A DNA stretch of 64,000 nt from DASRWT01 sp963748485 (lineage in GTDB: Bacteria; Methylomirabilota; Methylomirabilia; Rokubacteriales; CSP1-6). How positions within the stretch are numbered: the first letter of the stretch is position 1; every line of letters starts with the position of its first letter. The position numbers were made by a program, and so were the translations under genes. Below, one piece after another: positions 23,462 to 31,485 of the stretch. The DNA lies in the NCBI GenBank assembly GCA_963748485.1, contig CAVVJF010000013.1, positions 248,001 through 312,000 on the forward strand, written 5' to 3'. The notes beneath the pieces were generated by a model. It saw only the letters and a list, made by a program, of their open reading frames with translations, did not search any database and had not been told where the DNA came from.

Positions 23462-24264
23462 TAGCGAGGCACCGACCGATCCATCCAGGCGAGGATGGCG
23501 TCGAGGGGACGCTCCCAGCCATCCTCGAGCATGAGCATGTGGGCGTGGCCCGCCGCCTCGAGGTAGGTCGCGGCGTACCTGGATGCGATCTTCCGCTGCA
23601 CCGACGCCGGCGTAATGACGTCGTGCTCCGCCCCGACCACCAGTACCGGGCAACGCACGCGGGCCGAATCGATCTTGATGGCGCCCAGCGCGAGCTGGCG
23701 CGCGGCGCGCCCCGATTCGGGCACGAGCTGCGGGTAGAGACGCGCGGCCATCTCGCGAGGAAGGCGATTGGCGATCAGCGCGGCCGCGTCCTCCCGCGTC
23801 GGCAGGAAGGGCCGGCTGCGAAAGATGAGGCCCACGTGCTTCCACATCCGGCTCAGCACGGCCCAGCGCAGCACCACGATACCCCGCGGCGGCGCGCTCG
23901 TCAGGAACACCGCGGCCCGGGCCAGGCCTTCCTCGGCGATCTTCTGGGCGATGAGCCCTCCCATGGAGTGGCCCAGCACCACCGCAGGGCCCAGGGCGGC
24001 GAGGCAATCGCGCACGTCCTGGACGTAGTCGAGCACGGAGACACGGCCGAAGTCGGCCACGGGCCGGCTTCCCCAGTGACCGCGCAGGTTCACCGCCCAC
24101 GCGTCCCATCCGGCGGCGGCCGCCCCCTCGAGGTAGGAGCGCAGATACCAGCTACCCCCGTTCATGCCGTGGACGAGGAGCAGCGGGTGCCGCCGCGCGG
24201 GCCCGCGCGGCGCGGCGTGGTCCAGGACGAGGTCGCCGATCTTTTCCTGAACCAGCTCGCCCAC
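23461..24264 (-). CDS. Alpha/beta hydrolase
   Basis: A 267-residue soluble hydrolase. The oxyanion region LLLVHGMNGGSWY, the nucleophile elbow VVLGHSMGGLIAQ (Ser in GHSMG), the acid in VVGAEHDVITP and the His in LEAAGHAHM complete a Ser-Asp-His triad. Substrate unknown. I start at GTG 24264, since the longer frame to 24456 overlaps the neighbouring gene with low-complexity Arg/Ser sequence. Its stop TAG is formed across the right edge of the IS630 element. Confidence 0.88.
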   Translation of the reverse strand: MGELVQEKIGDLVLDHAAPRGPARRHPLLLVHGMNGGSWYLRSYLEGAAAAGWDAWAVNLRGHWGSRPVADFGRVSVLDYVQDVRDCLAALGPAVVLGHSMGGLIAQKIAEEGLARAAVFLTSAPPRGIVVLRWAVLSRMWKHVGLIFRSRPFLPTREDAAALIANRLPREMAARLYPQLVPESGRAARQLALGAIKIDSARVRCPVLVVGAEHDVITPASVQRKIASRYAATYLEAAGHAHMLMLEDGWERPLDAILAWMDRSVPR

Positions 24265-24289
24265 GCGCGCTAGACCGCGAACGTCGGGC

Positions 24290-24904
24290 TCAGCGAGGCT
24301 GGAACCAGGCGCCGACCAGAGCCCACTGATAGCGGTCGCCGCCGCGCTCCTGCAGGACCCAGCGCGGCAGATGGATGTAGCCGCGCGTGGTCTCGATGAT
24401 CCATGAGGCGGGTACCGTGATCGACTGCGGCTGCGGCGCCTTCGCGATGCGCGCATCGGTGGCGCGGATCGTCGCCGGCTGGGCGGCGGGCTGCACCTGT
24501 GGCGATGTCTCGGGCTTGGTCTCGGGGGGCGCCTCGGGTTTGGCTTCGGGCGTGGCCTCTTCCTCCGGGGTGATGACCACGAGGATGACGTTCTCCACGA
24601 CCTGCGCCCGCTGCTCCCAGTATCGAATCACCTGCCCGTAGCGCTCTCCGCCGATCTGCCCGTCGCCCCAGGGGAGCATGGGATGGGGGTTGTTCTGGGG
24701 ATTGGCCACGCCCTGCTGGAATCGGGTGGAGCCGGGATTGGGCAGACTCGCGAATGGATTGGGTGTGCCCGGCCCGGGAACGAGCGCGGGAGGAATCGGA
24801 GGGGGCGCCGCGGGCGGCAGGGTCACCGACGTCTGAGCGCCCGCCTGGCCAAGGGGGAAGACCAGCAGCGCCGCGAGTATTCCGATCGCGAGCGATCCAC
24901 GCAT
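24290..24904 (-). CDS. Secreted proline-rich hypothetical protein
   Basis: A 204-residue protein with a clear Sec signal (LAIGILAALLVFPLGQAGA, cleavage near residue 25). The mature part is rich in Pro (TLPPAAPPPIPPALVPGPG), then has a segment YGQVIRYWEQRAQVVENVILVV and a Glu/Pro/Lys spacer of EAKPEAPPETKPE type, and ends WVLQERGGDRYQWALVGAWF. I recognise no domain. ATG 24904 is chosen because AGGAGG lies seven bases upstream; the longer frame to 25114 has no signal at its N-terminus. Confidence 0.75.
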   Translation of the reverse strand: MRGSLAIGILAALLVFPLGQAGAQTSVTLPPAAPPPIPPALVPGPGTPNPFASLPNPGSTRFQQGVANPQNNPHPMLPWGDGQIGGERYGQVIRYWEQRAQVVENVILVVITPEEEATPEAKPEAPPETKPETSPQVQPAAQPATIRATDARIAKAPQPQSITVPASWIIETTRGYIHLPRWVLQERGGDRYQWALVGAWFQPR

Positions 24905-25002
24905 GGACTGCCTCCTGTCGAAGCCTCCCCGCTGTTCCGGGGAATCAGGATAGCGTACGGACGAGGCGCGAGCCAGCGAGCACGGCACGCCGACGCAGCG
25001 CG

Positions 25003-26151
25003 TCAGGACGCTCGGGCGTTGGCCCGCACCGTCTCCAGCACCAGCTCGGCCGTAGCGACCAGATCCTTCACGTTCACCCACTCGTTGACGGTGTGGATAT
25101 CCCGCATCCCGCACGCGAGATTGGCCACCTCGATTCCGTGGGTGACGAAGACGTTGGCGTCCGAGCCGCCGCCGGTGGACCGCGTGGGGCAGACCCGGCC
25201 CAGCGCGCGGGCGGCGTCGCCGACGAGCCGGACGATCGTGGCATCGTCGCCGATGCTGAGCCGCTCATACTGGCGCTCCACCTGCACGTCCACCCGGGCC
25301 CGGTGCTCTCGGCCCTCGAGGGTCACGGCGTGGCGGGCCACCGCCTCCTCGAAGCGCGAGCGCATGTGCTCGGTCTGGGCGGCCAGCTTGGCCTCGGACA
25401 GGCTCCGCGTCTCGCCGCGCACCACGACCTGGCTCGGCACGATGTTGGTGGCGAGGCCGCCGTGCATTACGCCGAGATTCGCGGTGGTCTCGGCGTCGAC
25501 CCGACCCAGCCGCATGCCCGCGATCGCCTCGCTGGCGACCTGCACCGCGCTGATGCCGCGCTCGGGGCAGATGCCGGCATGGGCCTCGAGGCCGTGCACC
25601 GTGAAGGACAGCCGGTTGGCGGCAGGCGCGCGCGTGACGAGCTCGTTGACGCCGTCCACGTCGAGCACGAGACCACGGCGCGCGCGCAAGCGGGCGGTGT
25701 CGAAATGCTTCGCGCCGAGGAGCCCTGTCTCCTCACAGATGGTAATAACCACTTCAAGGTCGCCGTGGGGCAGCGCGCGCTCGCGCAGCACCCGGATGGC
25801 CTCGAAGATGGCCACGAGCCCGGCCTTGTCGTCACCGCCCAGCACGCTCGTGTGGTCGGTATGGATGATGTCGCCGTCGACGATGGTCCGGACATGGGCC
25901 GCGGGCCCGACGGTGTCCATGTGACCCGACAGCAGGAAGGCGGGCGCGCCGGGCGTGTTGCCGGTGAAGCGGGCGAGGATATTGCCGGTATCGCCGCCGA
26001 CCCGCTCCCCCGCCCCGTCCACCTCCACGCTGGCGCCCATGTCCTTCAAGATGGACTCGAGCCGCCGCGCGACCTTTCCCTCCTGCCGGGAGAGGCTCGG
26101 GATGGACGTGAGCTCCAGGAACTCCTCGGTCAGCCGCTGCCGGTTGATCAT
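25003..26151 (-). CDS. M20-family metallopeptidase (PepT-like)
   Basis: A 382-residue zinc peptidase of the M20 family, closest in style to tripeptidase T-like enzymes. Metal and catalytic motifs: SGHMDTV (about 74-80), LGGDDKAG (about 104-111) and CEETGLLGAKHF (about 138-149), with a dimerisation lid domain between about 190 and 300. Expected to release N-terminal residues from small peptides in the cytosol. Six bases after the alpha/beta hydrolase gene, in a cluster with TatD and PmbA/TldD; the group has a protease/peptide turnover flavour. Confidence 0.9.
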   Translation of the reverse strand: MINRQRLTEEFLELTSIPSLSRQEGKVARRLESILKDMGASVEVDGAGERVGGDTGNILARFTGNTPGAPAFLLSGHMDTVGPAAHVRTIVDGDIIHTDHTSVLGGDDKAGLVAIFEAIRVLRERALPHGDLEVVITICEETGLLGAKHFDTARLRARRGLVLDVDGVNELVTRAPAANRLSFTVHGLEAHAGICPERGISAVQVASEAIAGMRLGRVDAETTANLGVMHGGLATNIVPSQVVVRGETRSLSEAKLAAQTEHMRSRFEEAVARHAVTLEGREHRARVDVQVERQYERLSIGDDATIVRLVGDAARALGRVCPTRSTGGGSDANVFVTHGIEVANLACGMRDIHTVNEWVNVKDLVATAELVLETVRANARAS

Positions 26152-26157
26152 CGTCGC

Positions 26158-26925
26158 TCACTCTCCCAGGTGCTGCGTCATCCAGCGCCGGCTGCGGCTC
26201 ACGGCCTCGAGCCGGTGCGTCGGGTCGGTGAGGCGGTGATCGGCCCCCGGGATCAGGTGCAGGGCCCGCGGCTCGCGCGCGCACTCGAACAGCCGCCGGC
26301 CATGGGCCGGGCTCACCACCTCGTCCGCCTCCCCCTGCACCACCAGCGCGTGGCTGACTCCGCTCGGGGCGTTGGCCAGCCGGCCCGTCCGCACCTCGGC
26401 GACCAGAGCCGGCCCCAGACCGGTGGCCTCGGACATCTCCCGGGCCTCCAGGGACTCCAGGTCCGCGGGCGCGTTCCAACTTACCACCGGGAGCGGCGCC
26501 GCGCCCGACTGGATGCGGCGATGGGCGACGTGCCAGGCGACGAAGCCCCCCATGCTCGAGCCCAGAAGACCGACGCGCCCCGACAGGCCTGGATGCTCCG
26601 CGAGATGCGCGAGCACCGCCTCGAGATCCGCGATGCGGCTCGCGGTAGTGGCGTCCCGGTACGAGCCGCCCGACTCGCCCGCGCCCCGGAAGTCGAAGCG
26701 GGCCAGCGCCAGGCCGACCTCCGGCAGCAGCCGGCTCAGCAAGAGATACTTGTCGCTGTCCTTCGAAGCCCCCAGCCCGTGACACGCCACGACCACCGGC
26801 GCCCGCGGCGCCGCCGGCAAGTGCAAGACACCGACAACGGGGAAGCCGCCCACCTCGAGGGTGAACGGCTGTACGGCGGGGCGGACGGCCTCAGGCCCAG
26901 ACGAGATGGAAGAGACGGCAGGCAT
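26158..26925 (-). CDS. Alpha/beta hydrolase (serine esterase/dienelactone hydrolase-like)
   Basis: A 255-residue hydrolase. VVVACHGLGASKDS, the FDFRGAGESGGSY loop, nucleophile elbow GLLGSSMGGFVAW (Ser in GSSMG), VVQGEADEVVSP with the acid, and GADHRL with the catalytic His are present. Such enzymes cleave esters or peptides; the substrate is unknown. ATG 26925 lies 35 bases inside the TatD gene, so the pair is translationally coupled. Confidence 0.88.
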   Translation of the reverse strand: MPAVSSISSGPEAVRPAVQPFTLEVGGFPVVGVLHLPAAPRAPVVVACHGLGASKDSDKYLLLSRLLPEVGLALARFDFRGAGESGGSYRDATTASRIADLEAVLAHLAEHPGLSGRVGLLGSSMGGFVAWHVAHRRIQSGAAPLPVVSWNAPADLESLEAREMSEATGLGPALVAEVRTGRLANAPSGVSHALVVQGEADEVVSPAHGRRLFECAREPRALHLIPGADHRLTDPTHRLEAVSRSRRWMTQHLGE

Positions 26926-27676
26926 TCACGCTGAGGCGGTACATCGTCTCCTCGACAGGGAGTCGCTTGATCTTGGCGACCTCCTCCGCCACCCGCGACG
27001 CCATCCAGGGCCCGGACGTCGTATTCTCGAACTCGCCCTTGTACGGCCAGGGCGCGTCGCTCTCGACGAGGAGGGAGTCGAGAGGCACCCCCTCCACCAG
27101 CTCGCGGTCGCGCTCGCGGTACACGACTTCCGGGGTGACCGAGATGAAGTGCCCGGCGTCCACGATGGCGGCCGTCACCTCGGCGGAGGCCTTGTGCCAG
27201 TGGAACACCGCGCGCTCGACGCCGGCCACGCGGAGCGCCTCGAGCGCGTCCGCCGCCGCGCCGTGCGGGGCGTGCAGCACCACCGGCAGGTCGAAGCGCG
27301 TGGCCAGCCGCAGCAGGCGGCCCAGGCGCGCGCGCCCGCGAGCCATCAGCCCGGCCGCGTCGGCGGCGCCCTCGAGCGCGTACCACGGCAGCCCGACCTC
27401 GCCGAGGGCGACGAGGCGAGCGTGATGCTCGCTCACCTGGGCCTCCACCGTCTCGAGATCCGCATCGGTCAGCTTGTCCCACTCGGGATGGAAGCCCAGC
27501 GCCGGCCACACCAGCTTCTGATGCCCCACCGCCGCCGCGAGGGTGCGCACGTTGCTCGCGGGATCGCACCCGACCGCGATCACGCCCCAGACGTCGAACT
27601 CCAGTGCGTGCGCGAGGGTGGCCCGCACGTCACCGAAGGCGGCGTCGTGCAGGTGGCAGTGGGTGTCGACGATCAT
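26891..27676 (-). CDS. TatD-family metal-dependent hydrolase
   Basis: A 261-residue TIM-barrel hydrolase. IVDTHCHLHD at the N-terminus, GFHPEWDKL, the metal-bridging Glu in LGEVGLPWY, VVLHAPHG, and ESDAPWPYKGEF near the C-terminus follow the TatD order. TatD proteins are exonuclease-type DNases or deacylases; biological role here is open. ATG 27676 has GGAG five bases upstream, just after the PmbA stop. Confidence 0.9.
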   Translation of the reverse strand: MIVDTHCHLHDAAFGDVRATLAHALEFDVWGVIAVGCDPASNVRTLAAAVGHQKLVWPALGFHPEWDKLTDADLETVEAQVSEHHARLVALGEVGLPWYALEGAADAAGLMARGRARLGRLLRLATRFDLPVVLHAPHGAAADALEALRVAGVERAVFHWHKASAEVTAAIVDAGHFISVTPEVVYRERDRELVEGVPLDSLLVESDAPWPYKGEFENTTSGPWMASRVAEEVAKIKRLPVEETMYRLSVNACRLFHLVWA

Positions 27677-27684
27677 GGCGGCTC

Positions 27685-29031
27685 CTAATCTCCGGCCACG
27701 ACCATGCGGCCGATGAGCAGCGTCGGCGCGGCGGTACGGTCCCGGAACACGAGGTCGTTGCCAACTCCCTCCACCGCGCGGAACATCTCGAGCAGATTGC
27801 CGGCTACCGTGATCTCCTCCACCGGGTAGGCGAGCTCGCCGTGGTCGATCCAGAGCCCCACCGCCCCGCGCGAGTAGTCACCGGTGACGCCGTTGACCCC
27901 GAAGCCGATGAGCTCGGTCACGTAGAGCCCGCTCTTCACGCTCCGGATGAGCGCCTCGGGGCTCTCCGTCCCGGCCGCCAGGTAGAGATTGGTGGTCGAG
28001 ACGCTCACGCCGCTGCCGTCGCGGGCGGCGTGATGCGTGGACGGCAGCCCCAGCTTGCGGCCGCTATAGCTGTCGAGGAGATAGGAGGCGAGAACGCCCC
28101 GGTCCACCAGCACGGTGCGCTGCGTGGGCAGCCCCTCGCCGTCGAAGGGCCGCGACCCCAGCGCTCCCGGCATGGTGCCGTCGTCCACGATGGTGATCGA
28201 CGGGGCCGCGATGGCTTCGCCCAGTCGGTTGAGGAGGAAGCTGGCCCCGCGGTAGAGCGACGGCCCGGACGCGGCGCCCGCGATGTGGCGGATCAGGGTC
28301 GACGCCATCTGAGGATCGAAGATCACCGGCACCTCGGCGGTCTTCACCCGCCGCGCGCCCAGCCGGCGCAGGGCGCGCTGCGCGGCGGTCCGGCCGATCG
28401 CCTCGGGCGCGTCCAGGTCGGCGCGCTTGCGCGTGACGTGATACCAGCCGTCCCGCTGCATCTTGCCGTCGGCGGTGGCGAGCGGCGAGGCGGACAGGCT
28501 GAACGAGGAGGACCGGTACTCGCCGGTGAAGCCGTGGCTGGTCGCGTAGGCGTAGCGCGCGTGACCGTCGCCGAAGTCGCCGCCCTCGGAGTTGGTGATG
28601 CGCGGGTCGAAGCCCAGCGCGGCGGCCTCGCAGCGGCGCGCCAGGTCGATCTTGGCCTCGGGGGTGAGGTCGTGACCACCCGGATCGTCCAGGCCAAGGT
28701 CGCGCGTCCCGCGTGCGAGCGCGGCGGGATCGGCGAGGCCGGACAGCGGATCGGGCGCGGTGACGCGGGCGAGGGTGACCGCCTCGTCCACCAGGCGGCC
28801 CAGCGACTCGCGCGAGAGATCCGACGTGGATGCGGCGGCGGCGGCGCGGCCCACGAAGACCCGGAGGGCGAGGTGCTGATCGCGCGCGTGCTTGACCGTG
28901 TCCACCTGCCCCATCCGCACCTGCGCCGAGAACGACTGGTCCTCGACCACGAAGGCATCCGCCTCGGTGGCGCCCTTGCCGCGCGCCCGCTCGAGGACGT
29001 CGCCCAGAAGGTCGAGCCGGGCCCCGCTCAA
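27685..29031 (-). CDS. pmbA: TldD/PmbA-family protein (TldE/PmbA)
   Basis: A 448-residue PmbA (TldE) subunit. It lacks the metal-binding HExxxH of TldD, as expected for the non-catalytic partner. SFSAQVRMGQVDTVKHARDQ and the C-terminal NGVTGDYSRGAVGLWIDHGE are characteristic. The TldD/TldE heterodimer is a processive metalloprotease that degrades unfolded peptides and matures some modified peptides. Starts at TTG 29031, which overlaps the tldD stop (TTGA). Confidence 0.92.
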   Translation of the reverse strand: MSGARLDLLGDVLERARGKGATEADAFVVEDQSFSAQVRMGQVDTVKHARDQHLALRVFVGRAAAAASTSDLSRESLGRLVDEAVTLARVTAPDPLSGLADPAALARGTRDLGLDDPGGHDLTPEAKIDLARRCEAAALGFDPRITNSEGGDFGDGHARYAYATSHGFTGEYRSSSFSLSASPLATADGKMQRDGWYHVTRKRADLDAPEAIGRTAAQRALRRLGARRVKTAEVPVIFDPQMASTLIRHIAGAASGPSLYRGASFLLNRLGEAIAAPSITIVDDGTMPGALGSRPFDGEGLPTQRTVLVDRGVLASYLLDSYSGRKLGLPSTHHAARDGSGVSVSTTNLYLAAGTESPEALIRSVKSGLYVTELIGFGVNGVTGDYSRGAVGLWIDHGELAYPVEEITVAGNLLEMFRAVEGVGNDLVFRDRTAAPTLLIGRMVVAGD

Positions 29032-30464
29032 ACCTGGGTGCCTCCCACCGTGATGCCGTCGATGCGTATCGTCGGCAGCCCCACGCCCACCGGCACCGAC
29101 TGGCCGTCCTTGCCGCAGGTGCCCACGCCTTCATCGAGGGCGAGGTCGCTTCCCACGCGGCTCACCCGCGTGAGGGCATCGGGCCCGTTGCCGATGAGGG
29201 TGGCGCCCTTGACCGGCGCGGTGACGCGGCCGCCCTCGATCAGATACGCCTCGCTCGCGGAGAAAACGAACTTGCCGCTGGTGATGTCGACCTGCCCGCC
29301 CCCGAAGTTGACGGCGTAGAGCCCGTGATCGACCGACCGGATGATGTCGGCGGGATCGTCCTCGCCCGCGAGCATGAACGTGTTGGTCATGCGCGGCAGC
29401 GGCGGGTGGGCGTACGATTCGCGGCGGCCGTTGCCGGTGGGCTCCTGCCCCGTCAGCCGCGCATTGAGACGGTCCTGCATGTAGCCGCGCAGGATCCCCT
29501 TCTCGATGAGGACGTTGCGACGGGTGGGCACGCCCTCGTCATCCACGTTGAGCGAGCCCCGTCGGTTCGCGATGGTCCCGTCGTCGACCACGGTGACGCG
29601 CTCGGAGGCGACCTTCTGGCCGAGCTTGCCGGAGAAGGCCGAGGTGCCTTTTCGATTGAAATCGCCCTCTAATCCGTGGCCCACCGCTTCGTGGAGCAGG
29701 ATGCCGGGCCAGCCCGGGCCGAGCACCACCGTCATGGTGCCGGCGGGCGCTTCCACCGCGCCGAGCTTGAGCACGGCCTGGCGTACCGCCTCGCCCGCGA
29801 AGCGCCGCCAGCGCTCGCTCTCCTGGAAGAAGGTGAAGCCCACGCGCCCACCACCACCGAAGCTGCCGATCTCCCGCTTGCCGTTGTCCTCGGCGATCAC
29901 CGTCACGTTGAGCCGAGTGAGCGGCCGCACGTCGCCCGTGGTCCAGCCCGCGGGCCCGGCGATCAGCACCACCACGTCCTCGCTGCCCAGGCTCGCGATC
30001 ACCTGCTTCACGCGCGGATCCGCGGCTCGAGCGGCCGCGTCGATGTCGCGGAGCAGCGCCACCTTGGCGTGCACGTCGGTGGCGAGAGGCGGCTCGGGGA
30101 GCGAGTACAGGTCGTGGGGGCGGGCGTCGGCGATCACGGGGACCACCGCCGAATCGCCGGCGCTGTCCGCGATGGCCCGCGCCTGGCGGACCGCTTCCTC
30201 GAGGTTCGGGAGCGCGAGGTCGTCGGTGTGCGCATAGCCGGTGCGCTCACCCGATTGGGCCCGCACGCCCGCACCCTGGCTGACGTGGCGGGAGGCCTTC
30301 TTCACCGCCCCCTCCTCGAGGACCAGCTCCTCGCTGACCCGGTACTCGAGATAGAGATCGGCGTGGTCGACGCGCCGGGCGAGCGTGCCGCCCAGGAGTC
30401 GCTCGGTGACGGATGCGCTCAGGCCGAACTTGTCGGCGAAGAATCGTTCCGGACGCACCAGCAT
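29028..30464 (-). CDS. tldD: TldD metalloprotease subunit
   Basis: A 478-residue catalytic subunit of the TldD/TldE protease. The zinc site HEAVGH (about 257-262) followed by GLEGDFNRKGTSAF is intact, and the C-terminal KFVFSASEAYLIEGG is as in family members. ATG 30464 (MLVRPERFF) has GGAG nine bases upstream and a TAGGAT promoter 34 bases upstream, unlike the leaderless genes nearby; the frame runs on to 30530 but the promoter would then lie inside it. First gene of the tldD-pmbA-tatD cluster. Confidence 0.92.
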   Translation of the reverse strand: MLVRPERFFADKFGLSASVTERLLGGTLARRVDHADLYLEYRVSEELVLEEGAVKKASRHVSQGAGVRAQSGERTGYAHTDDLALPNLEEAVRQARAIADSAGDSAVVPVIADARPHDLYSLPEPPLATDVHAKVALLRDIDAAARAADPRVKQVIASLGSEDVVVLIAGPAGWTTGDVRPLTRLNVTVIAEDNGKREIGSFGGGGRVGFTFFQESERWRRFAGEAVRQAVLKLGAVEAPAGTMTVVLGPGWPGILLHEAVGHGLEGDFNRKGTSAFSGKLGQKVASERVTVVDDGTIANRRGSLNVDDEGVPTRRNVLIEKGILRGYMQDRLNARLTGQEPTGNGRRESYAHPPLPRMTNTFMLAGEDDPADIIRSVDHGLYAVNFGGGQVDITSGKFVFSASEAYLIEGGRVTAPVKGATLIGNGPDALTRVSRVGSDLALDEGVGTCGKDGQSVPVGVGLPTIRIDGITVGGTQV

Positions 30465-30498
30465 GTTTTCAGTCTCCGTGAGGTCTCGAGGAGGACCC

Positions 30499-30504
30499 AT
30501 CCTA
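30499..30504 (-). promoter_or_regulatory. -10 element (TAGGAT) of tldD, leadered
   Basis: TAGGAT on the minus strand 34 bases before ATG 30464, with a GGAG in the leader: a contrast to the leaderless promoters. Confidence 0.4.
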
Positions 30505-30639
30505 GCACCCGGCTCTCTCGCGCCTTCCACTTTTTGTGACGCGATTCCTACGCGAGACGATGCGGAGTGACTATGAGAATCGTGAGTACTGATTCAAATG
30601 GTTACGAGCGATGAGAACAGACTGAACTCGAGGTCCGGT

Positions 30640-31452
30640 TCAAACGTTTCTGGACCGGGTCATGAAGGCCTGGACGATCTCGTGGATCTGCCGGAGGCCG
30701 GCCAGCACGGCGGGCCCTGGACTCAGGATATCAGCCCCGTCCAGCGGGTGGATCTCGCCGCTCTTCACCGCGCTGACCTGCTCCCAGCCGGCCCGGGCGC
30801 GAATGGCCTCGACGTCCACGGGCTTTCCGCACCACGAGGCCAGGACGATCTCGGGATCCCGGCGCGCTACCTCGGCGATGTCCACCACGCGGGCCTGGGC
30901 GCCCGCTTGCCGGCGTAGCTCGGGAAACACGTCGCGGCCTCCGGCAAGCTCGACGATCTCCGACACCCACCGAATGCCGGCTATGAGGGGATCCGGCCAC
31001 TCCTCGAAGTAGACGCGCGGGCGGTCGGGCCACACGCTCGAGTACTCCCGCACCTGCCGGATCTCGTCGCGCATGTCCTGGACGAGGGCGCGCGCCCGCT
31101 CGGTCAGGCCAAGCGCGCCGCCCACGAGCAGGATGGCGCCGAAGATCTCGTCGACGGAGCGCTGATTGGTGCACAGCACGGTCCGCCCCGCCCGGATCAG
31201 CTCGGCGGAGACGTCGGCCTGCAGATCGGAGAAGGCAAGGACGAGGTCGGGCTCGAGCTCGAGGATCCGGTCTACGCGGAAGCTGGTGAAGCCGCCCACG
31301 CGGGTCGTCTCGCGCGCCTCGGGCGGCCGCCGCGCGGTGCCGGGGACGCCCACCACGCGCGCGCCCGCCCCGAGGGCGTGACAGATCTCCGCGTGGTCCG
31401 CGCTCAGGCACACGATGCGCCGGGGATGATCGACGTCGGCGGCGCCGTACAT
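30640..31452 (-). CDS. BtuF-like cobalamin/iron-chelate binding protein without signal peptide
   Basis: A 270-residue periplasmic-binding-protein fold of the BtuF/FecB (helical backbone) type: RIVCLSADHAEICHALGAG, GGFTSFRVDRILELEPDLVLAF, and PDRPRVYFEEWPDPLIAGIRWVSEIVELAGG. It begins MYGAADVDHPRR with no signal or lipobox, so it is probably cytoplasmic; such signal-less 'cobalamin-binding proteins' occur in other bacteria. No permease or ATPase is adjacent. The B12 enzyme MetH is encoded 20 kb away. ATG 31452 is preceded by a perfect TATAAT at six bases. Confidence 0.85.
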   Translation of the reverse strand: MYGAADVDHPRRIVCLSADHAEICHALGAGARVVGVPGTARRPPEARETTRVGGFTSFRVDRILELEPDLVLAFSDLQADVSAELIRAGRTVLCTNQRSVDEIFGAILLVGGALGLTERARALVQDMRDEIRQVREYSSVWPDRPRVYFEEWPDPLIAGIRWVSEIVELAGGRDVFPELRRQAGAQARVVDIAEVARRDPEIVLASWCGKPVDVEAIRARAGWEQVSAVKSGEIHPLDGADILSPGPAVLAGLRQIHEIVQAFMTRSRNV

Positions 31453-31458
31453 GGCGCG

Positions 31459-31464
31459 ATTATA
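31459..31464 (-). promoter_or_regulatory. -10 element (TATAAT) of the BtuF-like gene
   Basis: Consensus TATAAT six bases before ATG 31452; no room for a Shine-Dalgarno. Divergent from the CPBP gene's TATACT. Confidence 0.55.
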
Positions 31465-31471
31465 CCGATGC

Positions 31472-31477
31472 TATACT
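31472..31477 (+). promoter_or_regulatory. -10 element (TATACT) of the CPBP protease gene
   Basis: TATACT eight bases before ATG 31486; no Shine-Dalgarno. Only seven bases separate it from the opposing TATAAT of the BtuF-like gene. Confidence 0.55.
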
Positions 31478-31485
31478 GCGCCCGC

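Noticed and set aside
23134..24273. 379-residue plus-strand frame across the IS630 right end and the hydrolase gene
   Set aside because: Runs antisense to the transposase and hydrolase genes and across the IS boundary; no motif.
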